NCBI GenBank assembly: GCA_048013815.1
Contig: CM106585.1
Location: 18,476,001 to 18,540,000, forward strand
DNA length: 64,000 nucleotides
Reading direction: 5' to 3'
Source of the DNA: Setoptus koraiensis
Taxonomy: Eukaryota; Arthropoda
Shown: positions 45,945 through 58,272 of the stretch, one piece after another
Layout of the letters: every line of letters starts with the position of its first letter
Numbering within the stretch: the first letter of the stretch is position 1
Made by a program: the position numbers and the translations under genes
The notes under the pieces: model-generated
What the model saw: only the letters and a program-made list of their open reading frames with translations
The model's database searches: none
Told to the model about the DNA's origin: nothing

Positions 45945-46754
45945 GGCTCGGCAAACTCCGACAAACTTTATCCCCGCTGCAGCCCGACGCTGGCGACACT
46001 GTCCCCTGGCGGCCGGACTTGGCGCGGGCGGGCTACCCAGAGCGGGCACGGTCGGCGCTGCCGAGAGACGGTCGGCGCTGCCGCGCGACCGAGCGACGAG
46101 CGACCGGAGTCGAGCGACTAGACTCAAGTTGCCGCCCGACTCCGGTCGCGCGGCCGCTCGATTGGCTCCAGTTGCCGGAGAGCGAAAGTTGCTGCCAGGG
46201 CAAGCCGGACAGAGTCGACAAGGGAAACTTATCGCAGATTTATTTATCATTCGGATCAATCGGATCAATGGGCGCTGAGTGGGTTCAGGCTGCACAATCG
46301 ATCGATCGGAGAGGAAGAAAAAAGTTGCAGCGGCCAGCTGATAGGATGAAGTAGTGAAAAAAGTGCAAGCCAAAAGTGATTTTGTTAATCTGATCAGACG
46401 ACGACGACGACCAACGAGCTGTGTGACCCCATTGACAGCGCCAACCAGAATAATAACTCACAAAGTTATGTAACAAACAAGCAAACAAAGTTTGTTTGGT
46501 TGCCGCTACAATGTGTTACAGTCGATGGCTCAATGGGAACGCCAATGATTCTGGCAACTGCACACACACACAACTTGCCACTTGTTTAATCTGTCCGTTA
46601 TCCGGCCATTATTCGCCTAATGCGTTATCGAGTCAATAATGTTTATAATGTTGCGCAACCGCTCTCTTAGAGCATGTGATTTGCCAGGCATCATGATGGA
46701 GCAAAGAATTGAATTATTACCGCATTATTATTAGCCTTCAATGCCATACGAGCG

Positions 46755-46828
46755 CGATATAAGCGCATGGACTTTGCACAGGTGAATATCCAGACGATGG
46801 ATATTTGCGCAGTCCATGCGTCGTATCG
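46755..46828. repeat. 74-nt imperfect hairpin
   Basis: Nested complementary blocks: cgata/tatcg, cgcatggact/agtccatgcg (46764-46773 with 46811-46820) and aatatcca/tggatatt around the loop gacga. An asymmetric internal loop (11 and 5 nt) separates the last two stems. The length resembles a microRNA precursor, but the internal loop is large. Confidence 0.5.
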
Positions 46829-47696
46829 CAAGTGTGTAAATGTTGCACTTTTACCTGTTTGGCATACGCGATGGGCTACGCCATCGATTGGCATGGGTTA
46901 CGCCGCGGCGACTCCATGTTGACGGCACGATCCTCCAATTACACACACACACACACTACAGGCAGGTCGCCCCCTTCTCCGATTTCATTCATGCGCTCGC
47001 CAGATCACATTATCGGCATCATCATTATTACAACCATTCCTCTATCACCTGTTGCTCCGTTACATCGTCTATTATTATATCCTTATATCGTTTGTTACAT
47101 TTTGGTTTGCTTGTTGCGGCCAGTTGGCCAGTTTTCTGGCCGTTTTTGCGATACTTGTGTCGGACCGCACATTTGTTGGCCAGTTTTATGGCTCTCAAGC
47201 CGGCCAGAAAACTGTAATTGTGTGGCATGCATTCTTATCAGCTCATTAGCTGCTCGAGCTGGGAAGCTTTTGGTCAAGCTTTCGGCGGTGTGTTGTTGCG
47301 CAACAACACCAACAAATGACCAGCAACAAGTGTCGGCCGGCCAAGAACAACAACAGGCGCAACAACCACGATGTACACATTCGGACGGAATATTAATGAT
47401 GCCACTAGTCCACCGCAAAGCAACCGGCGAATGCCATCCGAGCGCGGTCCCGTTATCAACACACACACACACACACAAACAAATAATAAAATACATACAA
47501 TTAAATCGAACCACTGGCTAGACAATCTGGCCAACTGAGCAGTTGTCATTCCGTTATCTCGGTCGCTAATCTTTCTTTGTGTGAATTTCGACAAAAAGCT
47601 CTTGTTTGCTCTAATCTGCGCGGCTGATTGTTTATCATCTTTTTGCACCACCACCACCACCAACATCAACAACAAGAATAACGACGACAGCAACAG

Positions 47697-47700
47697 CAGC

Positions 47701-47731
<31 letters not shown>

Positions 47732-47755
47732 GCAGCAACAACAACAGCAACATGC
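47697..47755. repeat. (CAA/CAG)n triplet repeat
   Basis: A nearly uninterrupted AAC/AGC run (read as Asn/Ser or Gln). It is non-coding as far as I can see and one of several in the window. Confidence 0.7.
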
Positions 47756-48507
47756 TCCGCGCCATGGCAACTTTTTATAACAACTAGCCAAGCGGCGGAC
47801 CGTGGTCAATTTTCAAACTAACAACTCTGTTTTCCACAGCTTCAACACCACGCATATTTATTACGCAATCGATCTACTAACACGATGCTAATTTGTTGGC
47901 CAAATCGCATCCATTGAAATAAATGAGATGCCAGTTGTCACACCATTTTGCATCGACAGGCGGCCGGCTATCAAATAACATTGGGCAATTACGTTGGGCC
48001 GGCTGATTTATTCCCATGCCGGGCATTGGTCACTACACTATTGGTTGGTCGCAATTTGCGAGTCACACCGGACACAGATGAACTTTTGCGATATCGATCG
48101 CACAAATTATCCAATTATCATGACACCTTTGGCCTTTTCGTTGCTGTCGTCACCGACAGCAACGACGAGTTGTTTATCGTGGCCACCCCCACGCCTGCCC
48201 AGAAAAACAAATCTGTCATTTTTTGCCAAAAAACCGATCTCGCTAACTAATCGCCAGCAGACATCAGAGGCCCGCGGGAGCTGTCGTAACAGCAACAGCA
48301 TGTTGTTGAACGATATGTTTGTAGTGTGCGATATTCACGCGTGAATATTCTGACAAAAACGCCAGTAGCCAGTAAAAAGCAGGTAGGCGAGCCTACAGAT
48401 TGTGTGTATCAGATTGTGATAACAAGCGCATGACAGCAAGCGCAAATACTTACCGGAAACGGCGGAGTACGTGCGTGACGGTGACGGCGCAACAGGTGTG
48501 CCGATAG

Positions 48508-48522
48508 CCTATCGACGATAGG
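48508..48522. repeat. Alternating inverted repeat (CGATAG type)
   Basis: cctatcg, a, cgatagg (48508-48522) overlaps the preceding palindrome cgatag, c, ctatcg (48502-48514), giving three alternating copies of one hexamer. Confidence 0.6.
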
Positions 48523-48995
48523 TGACAGCTCATGTGTGGCCAGGAACGGAGCCAGCCAGCGGATGCAAAGCGAATCGGTGCATCGTTCAGTTGCTGGCGG
48601 CTACTTTCATGAATGAGTGGGCAACTTGTGGCCAGAAATGGATAGCGCCTGCATCACAACCACAAATAGAGCAGATTGCGCTGCTGGCAATTACGTAACA
48701 ACAGCAGCAACAGCAATTACAGCTACAAACGCCGTTACGTAACGGACGCAACTGAGCGCCGGTCGGATAAATGGCACCTGAGCAGCAGTTTCACGCGTTG
48801 ATTGACTCGTTGAGTGTGACAGCAACCCCTTCAGCTCGAGTCGGACTTTGGTCGGACTAGCTCGCAGCAGCAGCGAAACGGTCGGCCAAACTGACAATTA
48901 TCGCTCTTTATCTATAATCACCCAAATGCAGGGCATGCCCAAATTTGCATGGGCTCGCCAGCCAGTTGTCGCCATAGTCAATTAGTCGATGTTGT

Positions 48996-49068
48996 GACTC
49001 ATAACTGACACATATACTCAGTATATTATACTGCATATATACACTACACTGAATATGAGTTATGAGTC
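48996..49068. repeat. 73-nt hairpin with an internal palindrome
   Basis: gactcataact (48996-49006) pairs with agttatgagtc (49058-49068). Inside lies a second palindrome cagtata, t, tatactg (49019-49033). The interior is AT-rich. Confidence 0.55.
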
Positions 49069-50660
49069 GCTCGGTAGGGCGATTGTCGGCGCAACGGCGC
49101 GTACAGGTAAAGTGGGCGCCGGTAATTGTTTGATATCATTTGCGAGTCATCATTCGATTTCGAGCGAGCAACAGGCCGGACTTTTTTTTCAGCGCGACTC
49201 TTTCAGCGCGAGACTTGCCTTTCAGCGAGGGCTAATTCAATTGAATTGATACACATCCAACAACTTGTTAGCCGGCCAAACGGTAACATGGAAATAATAA
49301 TAATAATAAATTTAATCGCACACAGATGATTCATCACCTGAATTAGTCGGCCGGCTCAATTATGCGCTGCGTACCTGTACACTCAAATGATTAAGTCCAC
49401 TCCCGAGGCTTTGCGCTGCAATTGGCGCTGCTCGCAAGTATATAATTGATGCCTGATGCACTCTCATTGTGCCACTCTCTTACACTCAACTGTATCTGGC
49501 CAAATGGCTGCAAACGGCCAAAATGAGCTGCTATTCGTCGCTGGTGGTGTTTTCGCGCTGGCTCAATTCGGCAATAATTCGGCTCGAACGCAACGCTGCT
49601 AATTCGAACGCCGTAGCACAGATTTGTAATAAACGTTGTCGGTGTTGGCGCCGAAGCGCCGCTGAAACGCCGCCGAGGGGAGGCCGAAAGAACGAGACGC
49701 CGAAAGGATAAAAAACAAAACCAACGAGATGCTCTCGTGTTGTTTACATTGGCCGCTGTAGCCGCTGTAACAACAATGCAACGGCAGCAGCAGCGGCAGC
49801 GGCCATGTAGTTAGTCCAATTACCAGATCATTAATTACCTAATTAACATAATATCTCGGCTCGGCTCAGCTCGGCTTTGGTGCGCTTGCGTTGCCGTTAG
49901 CGGCGCCAGCTGCCGCTTCTGGCTCGTCTGATTAAATTTGCCCTCTCGCCTTGTCGCGACCATTATGCATTATTATGCATTACTATGTATTACTCTGGGC
50001 ACCAGATTACCGGCTGAATAAAATAAATATAACAACGCTTCGAGACAAACGCTCGCTCGTTTGTTTGTTTTGTCGCTGTTGCACACAAATCAACAATTTG
50101 GCAATATCAACTTTTATGCTAATACGCTCACACTGTTTGGACTGGATAATTTGTTATTCACGCATGGACTTGGCCAATGACTCATTGGCAATGAGGGCCC
50201 AACGGTCGTTGTCAGACTGGCTAGATAAGCAGCTCGCTCGAAGCTGTAACTAGATGCAACGGACCAGAATGTGGCACGATGAGAATGCGAGTGGCCCTAG
50301 TGGCCAGAGGCGACCATCAAAAAGTTGTCACCTGGTCGCTGAGGCAACCCGAGGGGACGTTGGCGCTGATGATTTGCGCTGCAAAGTCGGATAAGCGATA
50401 CTGATTGATTGATTTATTTAGTGTCCGACAGGGCACAGGTAGCGTGAATGTCAATCGGATACAGAGAAGCGATACAGAGTGGCCGTTGCTGGCGCTGTAA
50501 GGGCCATGCAACAGTGCAAATCATCATCGTGCTTGCGTAACAAAATGCGGCCATCTATCTATTATGTGTGTGTGTGCAAATCACAACCTGTGCTACCTGT
50601 GAATTTATCATATTCACCTGATCATGAGTTGCACAGATTCACAGTGTGTGTTACGTCATA

Positions 50661-50702
50661 CGTCATGTATTAGACGTCATGTATTAGACGTCATGTATTA
50701 GA
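50661..50702. repeat. 14-bp tandem repeat, three copies
   Basis: Three exact copies of cgtcatgtattaga. Each holds ACGTCA/TGACGT-like sequence at the copy junctions (CREB/ATF half-site motif). Confidence 0.75.
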
Positions 50703-50811
50703 TACACATGCGAACAGTTACACATCCCGAGACAGTTTACGAGAGTTACGTATTCAAAGGGTTACATATTGGCATGACTCACGGCGGCCCGGCTGGCATG
50801 TTGCGGCTGCA

Positions 50812-50830
50812 CATGACGAGTCTCGTCATG
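50812..50830. repeat. Perfect palindrome, 9-bp arms
   Basis: catgacgag, t, ctcgtcatg: a single-base centre with exact 9-bp arms. Confidence 0.6.
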
Positions 50831-51190
50831 AGTGATGGGACCCACCGGCACATCATGTACAGGCGGCGGGCGACACACCGGCACGCTAATGGCTAATCGT
50901 CGCAGCTTTATCTCTTCCTCGTAATAAAAGCCGCTGGTCAGCCGAGAGCCCGACGTATGCGCCGCTGAGTCCATCAATTATGGGCTGATTGTTTTGCCCG
51001 TTTGCCGCTCAATTTGTTACATAATTACACTTTACATGTACCGCATGCACTCACTCTCGCTCTCTCTCTCTCTCTCTCTCTCGTCGTATTCGTATTCGAG
51101 TGAAATCTCTCGTTAGGCTCTCGTTGTGCACTCGTTTATGCGCTCTGGCCGCCAGAGTCTAGCCAGCTCTCGCGAGATGCTGCTCGACGC

Positions 51191-51325
51191 TTGCACCAAC
51201 CCGATGCTTGCGCCGACCCGATGCTTGCACCGACCCGATGCTTGCACCGACCCGATGCTTGCGCCGAGCTGATGCTAGCGAACAGCCAGCGAACAGCCAG
51301 CGAACGGCCAGCGAACAGATAGCGA
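51191..51325. repeat. Two adjoining tandem repeats (17-bp x5, then ~11-bp x4)
   Basis: Five copies of ttgcgccgacccgatgc with a few substitutions occupy 51191-51275. They run directly into about four copies of gccagcgaaca (51276-51325). A separate 17-bp tandem, gccagcgacagatagcg x3, lies at 51947-51997. Confidence 0.75.
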
Positions 51326-52828
51326 AATTGATAGACGACCACGACATGCGCTCGCAAGTTGCTGCCGGCTCATTGGCCGCTCGCCGCTCGCCAGTTGTCA
51401 GCCGCCGGCTCAGCTGACGATTGTCACCTGAGCGGCGGCAAAGTCGTTTCACCTGTTGCTGCCGCTGCTGTTGCCGCTAACGGCAGCGGCCAGCGACAGC
51501 GTTAAGCGACAACGGCGAGCGACAGCGGCAAACAGACGAAACAGACGAAACAGACGAAACAGATGAAACAGATGACGCAAAACCGCGCCAGTCAGCTGGC
51601 TGTCAAACGTCCGAGGCGGACGCACTCGCGACTGGCAGTCTCGAGCGGACCAAACGGCGAGCGACCGACTGTCGAGCGGAGCGGCTCTCGAGCGGGCTCA
51701 CTCCCGAACTTCTCATTATGCGGCGGTCAGCGCGACATCGACAGCCCAGAGGCTTAATTGGCATCAGTGGTCGGCAAACAAGCAATTAGGAATAGGACAG
51801 ATGGTGTTGTGAGCACAAACTGTCCACTGGCCGTTTGTGCCATTTAGGCCAAACGAGCATTAATGTCTTCATTATTGTCCAATTCATTATGCGTCTCCGT
51901 TGCTGCCATTGGGAGGTCCCGCCGCTATTATGAGGTCCACTCGCCGGCCAGCGACAGATAGTGGCCAGCGACAGATAGCGGCCAGCGACAGATAGCGGCC
52001 AGCGCACACTGCCGGTCGCCGGCCGCAGATACTGAGCGCGACAGGTAGTCCGCCGCCGAGCGACAGGTGAATCGCGATAAAATTATCGTCGGCACGTCTT
52101 ATCTGCGCAAAGAGTTGTGTCACTTGTGAGCGCAGTTCCAATAATGCGCCGCTCACATTTGCGCGATAATGCGCGACATTTTACTAACAATGATCCGTTA
52201 GCGCTCGCAAGGGAGCAGGACTTTTGAGCGCTCGCCAATGGCCGCAAAGGAGCAGGACTTTTGCGCGCTCGCAAGCGGCTGCACTCGCGACTCACAACCA
52301 AACAATCTTTCGAGGGACTTTCGCGCAAATAGGTCGCAATCGGTCGCAATCAAACAGCACTACGGTGCGCAACTTTCGCCTCACGGGCCACTCTCGCCCA
52401 CACAACGGGAGCCACTGGCAGTGAGCTGGCCAGACTAGCTCGACAAATCGGACAGAAGACAAGATTGACAAGGAGCGTTCAACGGGCTAGTGGCCAACAA
52501 CCGTTTACTACTCAATAAATGAGCAGTAGTCCGACAATTAAGATAAACACAAAAATGAACAGATAAATACAGCCCGACACAGCGGGCCATAAACGGTCTC
52601 GCCAAGTAGCTTGCCAATGTGTGAGGTGATGCCGATGCCGAGACTGATGAGATGAGATCGAGATGATGTGATCAGCGAGACGGGATAATTAATTTAGCCA
52701 CACACACACACACACGCATAATGCATGCATGAGGGTGTGCAACTTGATCTATGGTTATGCTAATGACGACGACGTCATTGATCTATTGATGCATACATTG
52801 ATGTAATGCAGTCATCATCATGCCGACG

Positions 52829-52852
52829 ACACACACACACACACACACACAC
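52829..52852. repeat. (AC)n microsatellite
   Basis: Twelve uninterrupted AC units in a non-coding stretch; a (GT)n tract is at 58629-58651 and (CT)n tracts at 51059-51082, 60227-60264 and 60704-60728. Confidence 0.8.
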
Positions 52853-53032
52853 ATGATGTAATTAAAGCCCTAATAAATGCTCGCCGGCCGTCTCAGCGGC
52901 CCGTTTAAGTGTCGCCCGTTAAGTGGCCGGCTGAAGCTCGGAACTCAACTGTCCACTTAAAAACATACCGTTGCACCGTTAGTTAGTATCATCGGATCGG
53001 GTGCATATAATGATATTATCGTAGTAGGTAGT

Positions 53033-53127
53033 ATCGTGTAGTGATATTGCGCAATCGAATCATGTAGTGATATTGCGCAATAGTATCATGTAGTAATATT
53101 GCGTAATAGCATCATATAGTGATATCC
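53033..53127. repeat. ~26-bp tandem repeat, 3.5 copies
   Basis: Units of the form atcatgtagtgatattgcg plus caatag. Each unit contains the palindrome attgcgcaat or a one-base variant, a C/EBP-type half-site dimer. The next segment (53240-53385) is a degenerate GATCGGGCAGATTGGAGCG array. Confidence 0.65.
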
Positions 53128-53747
53128 ATTTCACTCACGTCTGGCCGGGCGGGCGCGGGCACAGCGCGCATAGCCAGAGGACGCCGTCTTGACAGGCACA
53201 AGATGGATGTGAGCGGCTCGGATTATCCGGCCGGCCGCCGGGCTGAGGCGGATCGCGGCCGATTGGAGCGACGCGGGCAAATCGGGCCGATTGAGGCGGA
53301 TCGAGCCAGATCGGGCAGATTGAAGCGAAGCGGGCAGATTGGAGCGGATCGGGCAGGTTGGAGCGGAGAGATGGAGCAGATCGGAGGTGCCCGATTAGGC
53401 CCGGTGAGCCGAATGAATATGAGCCGCTAAATGGCGGCTATTCAGCACACACTGTTGACATTTGACATGACTACTGCCGATCGCTAATAAGTAGCGCTGA
53501 GCGGCGCTCATTAGCTGCATTATACGTTATATATATATTATCTGTGGCTATCTGCGGATTGCGTTGCCGGCATGCGGACGATGCGACGAGCAGCCAGTTC
53601 CTCTTCCTGGTATCGCCTGGCGACTTAATGGTGGCCGTTTGTTGGGTCTGTGGCGTTTGTCGCGTTTGTTGCGTCTGCCGGCCAGTTTGTCGTGTTGGCC
53701 GAGCCCGACGGACTCGGCCACTCTGGCCGCTCGGACACTATTGATCA

Positions 53748-53766
53748 TCGAGACTCTCGATTCGAG
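53748..53766. repeat. Alternating inverted repeat (TCGAGA type)
   Basis: tcgaga, c, tctcga (53748-53760) overlaps ctcga, t, tcgag (53756-53766). Confidence 0.6.
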
Positions 53767-54582
53767 CCGACCACTGAGAGATGGCCGAGCGAGGGCCGAG
53801 CGCTGGCCGGAGGAGCGACCGTCGGCGAGCGAGAGATTATCACAGCATAAAAATAAACAACGACGGACGAGGCTTGTTATATTTATGATGCCCGTTATCT
53901 CTTTGCAATCTGTCCGGCGACTGCATGTGACCGGGCTGCATGCGGCTCGGCCGGCCAGCCCGCAACCGTAGCGGCCGCAGCGACGACAACGGCAACAGCG
54001 ACAGCAACAGCAACAACGACAGCAACAGCAACAACGACAGCAACAGCGACAACGACAACAACAACGACAACAACGGTAACTGTAACTGGACCAGCAGAGA
54101 CAAACTGGCGACGAGGGCCGGAAAAGGACGGAAAAGGCGACGGTTGACGGCGCGACGGCGCAACCTGTTTGGCGCGCCCGTTACAGCCAACACAGCGGCA
54201 CCTGTATATCTGGTGCTCATATGAATTAGCGAGCAAGTGGCATGATCAAATAATTGATTAAATTGTTGTTTGTGTGCCGTGTGTGTGTATCAAATGTTGT
54301 TTGTTTTATTAATGATGACGACAAACGCGCTTGCCATCATCTGCGGAGGTGGCGATGCCGGCCGCTACACTGTTACACACACTCACCTGGCTGACCATTG
54401 TTATCCCAGGAAGTGGCCGGCTGCGATATTGTAACCGTGCTATTACGGTGCGCAAGTGTCGGGCGCCGCTTTGCGCAACTTTTGCGCCACTCACACCCCG
54501 CCGTAGCCAGTATAATGCACTGAGCCAGTATAATATCGTCGGCGTCGGGCCGGAGTCCGCTGGCCGGCCGACTGCGCGGCAG

Positions 54583-54665
54583 GAGCTGACCGGACGATTG
54601 CGCGGCGGAGCTGACCGGACGATTGCGCGGCGGAGCTGACCGGACGATTGCGCGGCGGAGCTGGC
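54583..54665. repeat. 25-bp tandem repeat, 3.3 copies
   Basis: Three exact 25-bp units beginning gagctgaccggacgattgcg, at 54583, 54608 and 54633, followed by a partial, diverged copy. It is GC-rich with no coding support. Confidence 0.75.
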
Positions 54666-57310
54666 CGGCCGACCGTGCGGCCGGAGCCGACGGGCCGACT
54701 GTCGGGCCTGAAGTGTCCAGGAGAGCGGCGTTCGTTTCGGCGCGACCGCAGCAAAAAGCAAATCGGAAGGCGACAAGAACAAATCATAAAATAAGAACAA
54801 CAACGCCGAGATAACAGTTACACTTTCGCCCGCTCCTCTCGGCTCATCATTTTCTAATCTTAATTAATATTCGCTCACACGATACGACCATGATGGTCAT
54901 GGTGGCGCTGTAATACAGCGGCTGTATACATGTGCGCCACGCAACTTCCTGTTTGTCCCTCTCGCTCTCTCTCTCTATTTAGATTGCACAACCGATAGCG
55001 GCGGCGGCGGCGGCAACATTATATCGTAACCAGAGTAACACACAACGACACCCAACGGTCAGCGTATTTATCGCTGTACTACCTGTACAGCTGACATTAA
55101 ACTATGTGTACAGTTGCCTGATTAGCGGGCTGTCCGCTGTCCGGCCAAACATGCCCGACTGCTGGCCAAAGATTAATCACATTAGCTATTAGATAATTAA
55201 TTGGGCATCATGCACCCTTGCCCCAATATCCCTTACACATTGTCCGTTACGGCCGTTCCGCTTTTGTTCGGCGCGGACACAAGCGTCCAACAAGTGGCTG
55301 CCGATGATAAAGACGGGGCGACGATATAGCGAAAGAATGAATTTTTGTCCGTACCACAATGCCAGCATTCATGTACATTGGGCGCTTATTCTTGTCACTG
55401 GCTTCTTCTTCTTCGTCTTGTCGTTCTTCTTGTTCTTGTTCTTGTTAGCTCCTTCTTTCGCCAATCAAACCAGCAAGCATCCAGCAAAAGTATCGACCCG
55501 CTTGCATTGGCGCCAATCAGCCGACCGGCACACAACCAGACAGGCACACAACCAGACAGGCGGGCGCAAGCATCGATTATCGAACACAACATGATGGATG
55601 ACGTAACTATGATGGATTCAGACGACTTATTCTGGCCTGTCTGGCCGCCAGTCATCGCAGTGATGGATCGCACCAGGTTCCCTCTATCGCTCTCACCAAA
55701 TGGGATATGATATCTCCTTCATATGATACGATCTCTCTCGTTTTATCTCGTTTTGTATCCCCGCGAATCATCGTATCTCGTTTTGTATCCCCGCCAACCA
55801 TTTCATCTTGTTCTGTCTCTGTGAGACAATCTCAGCGAGACAGTCTCAGCGAACGCTCAAGATGCCGGCGCCGCGCTACCAAGCTCGCCATGATACATTA
55901 TGCAAATTGAGCATCGTGTCGCAACCAATATATTTAAATGAAAATAATTCAGCCGCGCCAATTGTTTGGCCCTGGCGCTCCGACGGTTAGTCACACAGCA
56001 CATTCGCTTGGTCAGTCTCACACGTCCGGCCCGGCGGCCGGACCCATTTGAATCGACTTCCGGTCCGGCCGAGCCACACACCGGAAGTCGGTTTGGCCAC
56101 AGCTGATCGACGCCCGAGCGAGGCCCCACTGGCCGCCACTTGGAGCATGTGCGACACACAGTGGCACAGGGCACAGCAATAAACAGTGACAGTGGCAGCA
56201 ACAATGTCAGTCGATGACGATTTCTCTGGCTTCAGATGGGCACACTGATAACCGAATGGCAATGCCTTTCCTCTGGACCGATAGTAATTAATTTTGCGTG
56301 CATTAGTCGCTGAGCACAACAGCCATAAACGAGCGCACAGACTGCGGCTCCGGCCCCAGAACGGGAAGCTAGCGACGCGAGGCATGCCCAACAAGCTCTG
56401 GCACTGGCAAGATGGTGGAGGCGGCGGCGGATAGGGCGACAACGAGAGAGAGAGAGAGAGCGAGCAATTTGTCAGTTGTTGCCTTATCAGCGCCACTCAA
56501 TCTCGTGTCAGCCTGTCTAAGATTATTGCTGGGAGGAGCAGCCCGTTGTAAGTGTTGCGATAACGATCGCGACTCGACGCATTTTTGTACGTTCGATTCG
56601 CGAGAGTCTTATCGAGCGCGAACGCGCGCAACGACAGCCACGACAAGCTACGACCGACAGTCGTGAGTGTGAGGCCAACAGAGACGCGCAAGCGAGCGAA
56701 AGCAAGCGAACAGCAGGCGAAAACAAGCGAAAATCAAGTGGAAATCAGGCAAAAACAAGCGAAAAACAGGCGAAAACAAGCGCGAAACTGCATCCTGATC
56801 TAGAGATGACAGATCGCTTATGGCCGCTCATCGACACCCGCCAGAGAAACAACAACGACGACAACAACAAAGAGAGATAGTCATCTCTGGCTCGTCGTCT
56901 GTCACTGGCTGTCAGCTGTTTCGTCAGACATGGTTTGACAACAGAGTTGCAAATGTCGAATGGCGATGGCGTTAATGGCGTTGAAAGTTGAATTTGTTTG
57001 TTCGCGCATGCCAACCGATATGTAAAACATAAAACCGGCACCGGTTGACATCATCGATTCAGTCAGCTGACGCTACCTGTTTAGGAGCGAGACAGAGGGC
57101 GCCCAGAGATAAGCAACCAGAGTGACATTTGCGAACGCAACAGATGGGGGCCAATAAACACATCGATGGCTGCCGATCACGGTTGCTGACGCGATCAAAC
57201 GATTCGTGTGACACTATTCGACAGGTGAGTGTGGTTGACACTTCTGTCAGCGACGCCGGCTACATGTGCCAACACAACCAGTCAAAGTTTGGCTTGTCAA
57301 AGTGTTTGCA

Positions 57311-57892
57311 TAGAGTGGGGGTCTTTATTTTTTGTCCATTGTGGATTTTAGCGTGGTTTATTCCAAAAAGTTCAAACCATTGGCTTTTATTTGGACGAAA
57401 TGATTAATTCATTTTTCTCATTCTTTTTCTGATTTAAACCATGGTCTAAATGATTGATATTAGACGAAATGGACGATATGATTTTTATGTCGGTTGGTTT
57501 AAACCAAATTGGAGTAGAAACCATTAAAATCAATGATTTAAATCATTTTGTATTAAAAATACATGCAAAATTATGACATGCGACACCTATCGACTTCGCG
57601 CTGACACACAACTATACATTGTCACTCGAACTAATCAACATGGTTTTAGACCATGGTTTAAATCAATGTTGGTCTAAATGGTTTTTATTGCTAATAAAAG
57701 CCATTTAATCCAGAATTTCTGAGTAAAAGCCATTTCAATAAAGCCAAGAAATATTAAAAATCATTTCGTCCAAAAAATGCCTATTTTAATCATGGTTTAA
57801 ATCAAAAATGGTCTATATTTATAAAAGCCTAAAATGATTTAATCATCGCCCTTGGTTTAATTCATGATTTTAATGTAAAGACCCCCACTCTA
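57311..57892. mobile_element. Foldback MITE (non-autonomous DNA transposon)
   Basis: A 582-bp AT-rich element in GC-rich surroundings. The ends are inverted: tagagtgggggtcttta at 57311 and taaagacccccactcta ending at 57892. Direct repeat ttgca flanks both sides (57306-57310 and 57893-57897). If TA is counted as the target duplication instead, the terminal repeat starts GAGTGGGGG and the element fits Tc1/mariner insertion; ttgca would imply a 5-bp duplication. The arms stay complementary well into the interior (for example ggacgaaatgatt near 57389 with aatcatttcgtcc near 57761), and short aaaccatggt units recur. There is no transposase frame. No second copy is evident in this window. Confidence 0.85.
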
Positions 57893-58152
57893 TTGCATAG
57901 ATAGCGCGCCATAAACGCGATGCGATCTCGTTCCGTCCAGGTGAGTCGCGCTGGCCGGCCGGCGTGGGCATCGTTGAACATGTCTCATGTCCGGTCACAT
58001 CTCGACGGCATTGGACGACGCGAATCTCCATTGAGCGCTATTTCTGTTTCTGGTCGACTGGGCTGGACAAGCCATCAATCATTCAACATGAGCTCGCGCT
58101 CGGCAACTCTTTCCTTTCACAGTATCGTGCTCGTTCCTCGCTCTACCTGAAA

Positions 58153-58272
58153 CGGCACCAACAACGCCGACCACAACAGCAGCACCGACAACACCGACCA
58201 CAACAACAACAGCAACAACAGCAACAGCAACAACAGCAACAACAGCAACAACAGCAACAACAACGACAACGA
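58153..58272. repeat. (CAA/CAG)n triplet repeat
   Basis: About 40 CAA, CAG and CGA/CAC triplets. It gives polyglutamine in one frame, but no gene model supports translation. Confidence 0.7.

Noticed and set aside
46805-47521. 238-codon open frame, + strand
   Set aside because: The product is made of translated microsatellites (Thr-His runs) and overlapping frames on both strands; no domain, no splice or polyA context.
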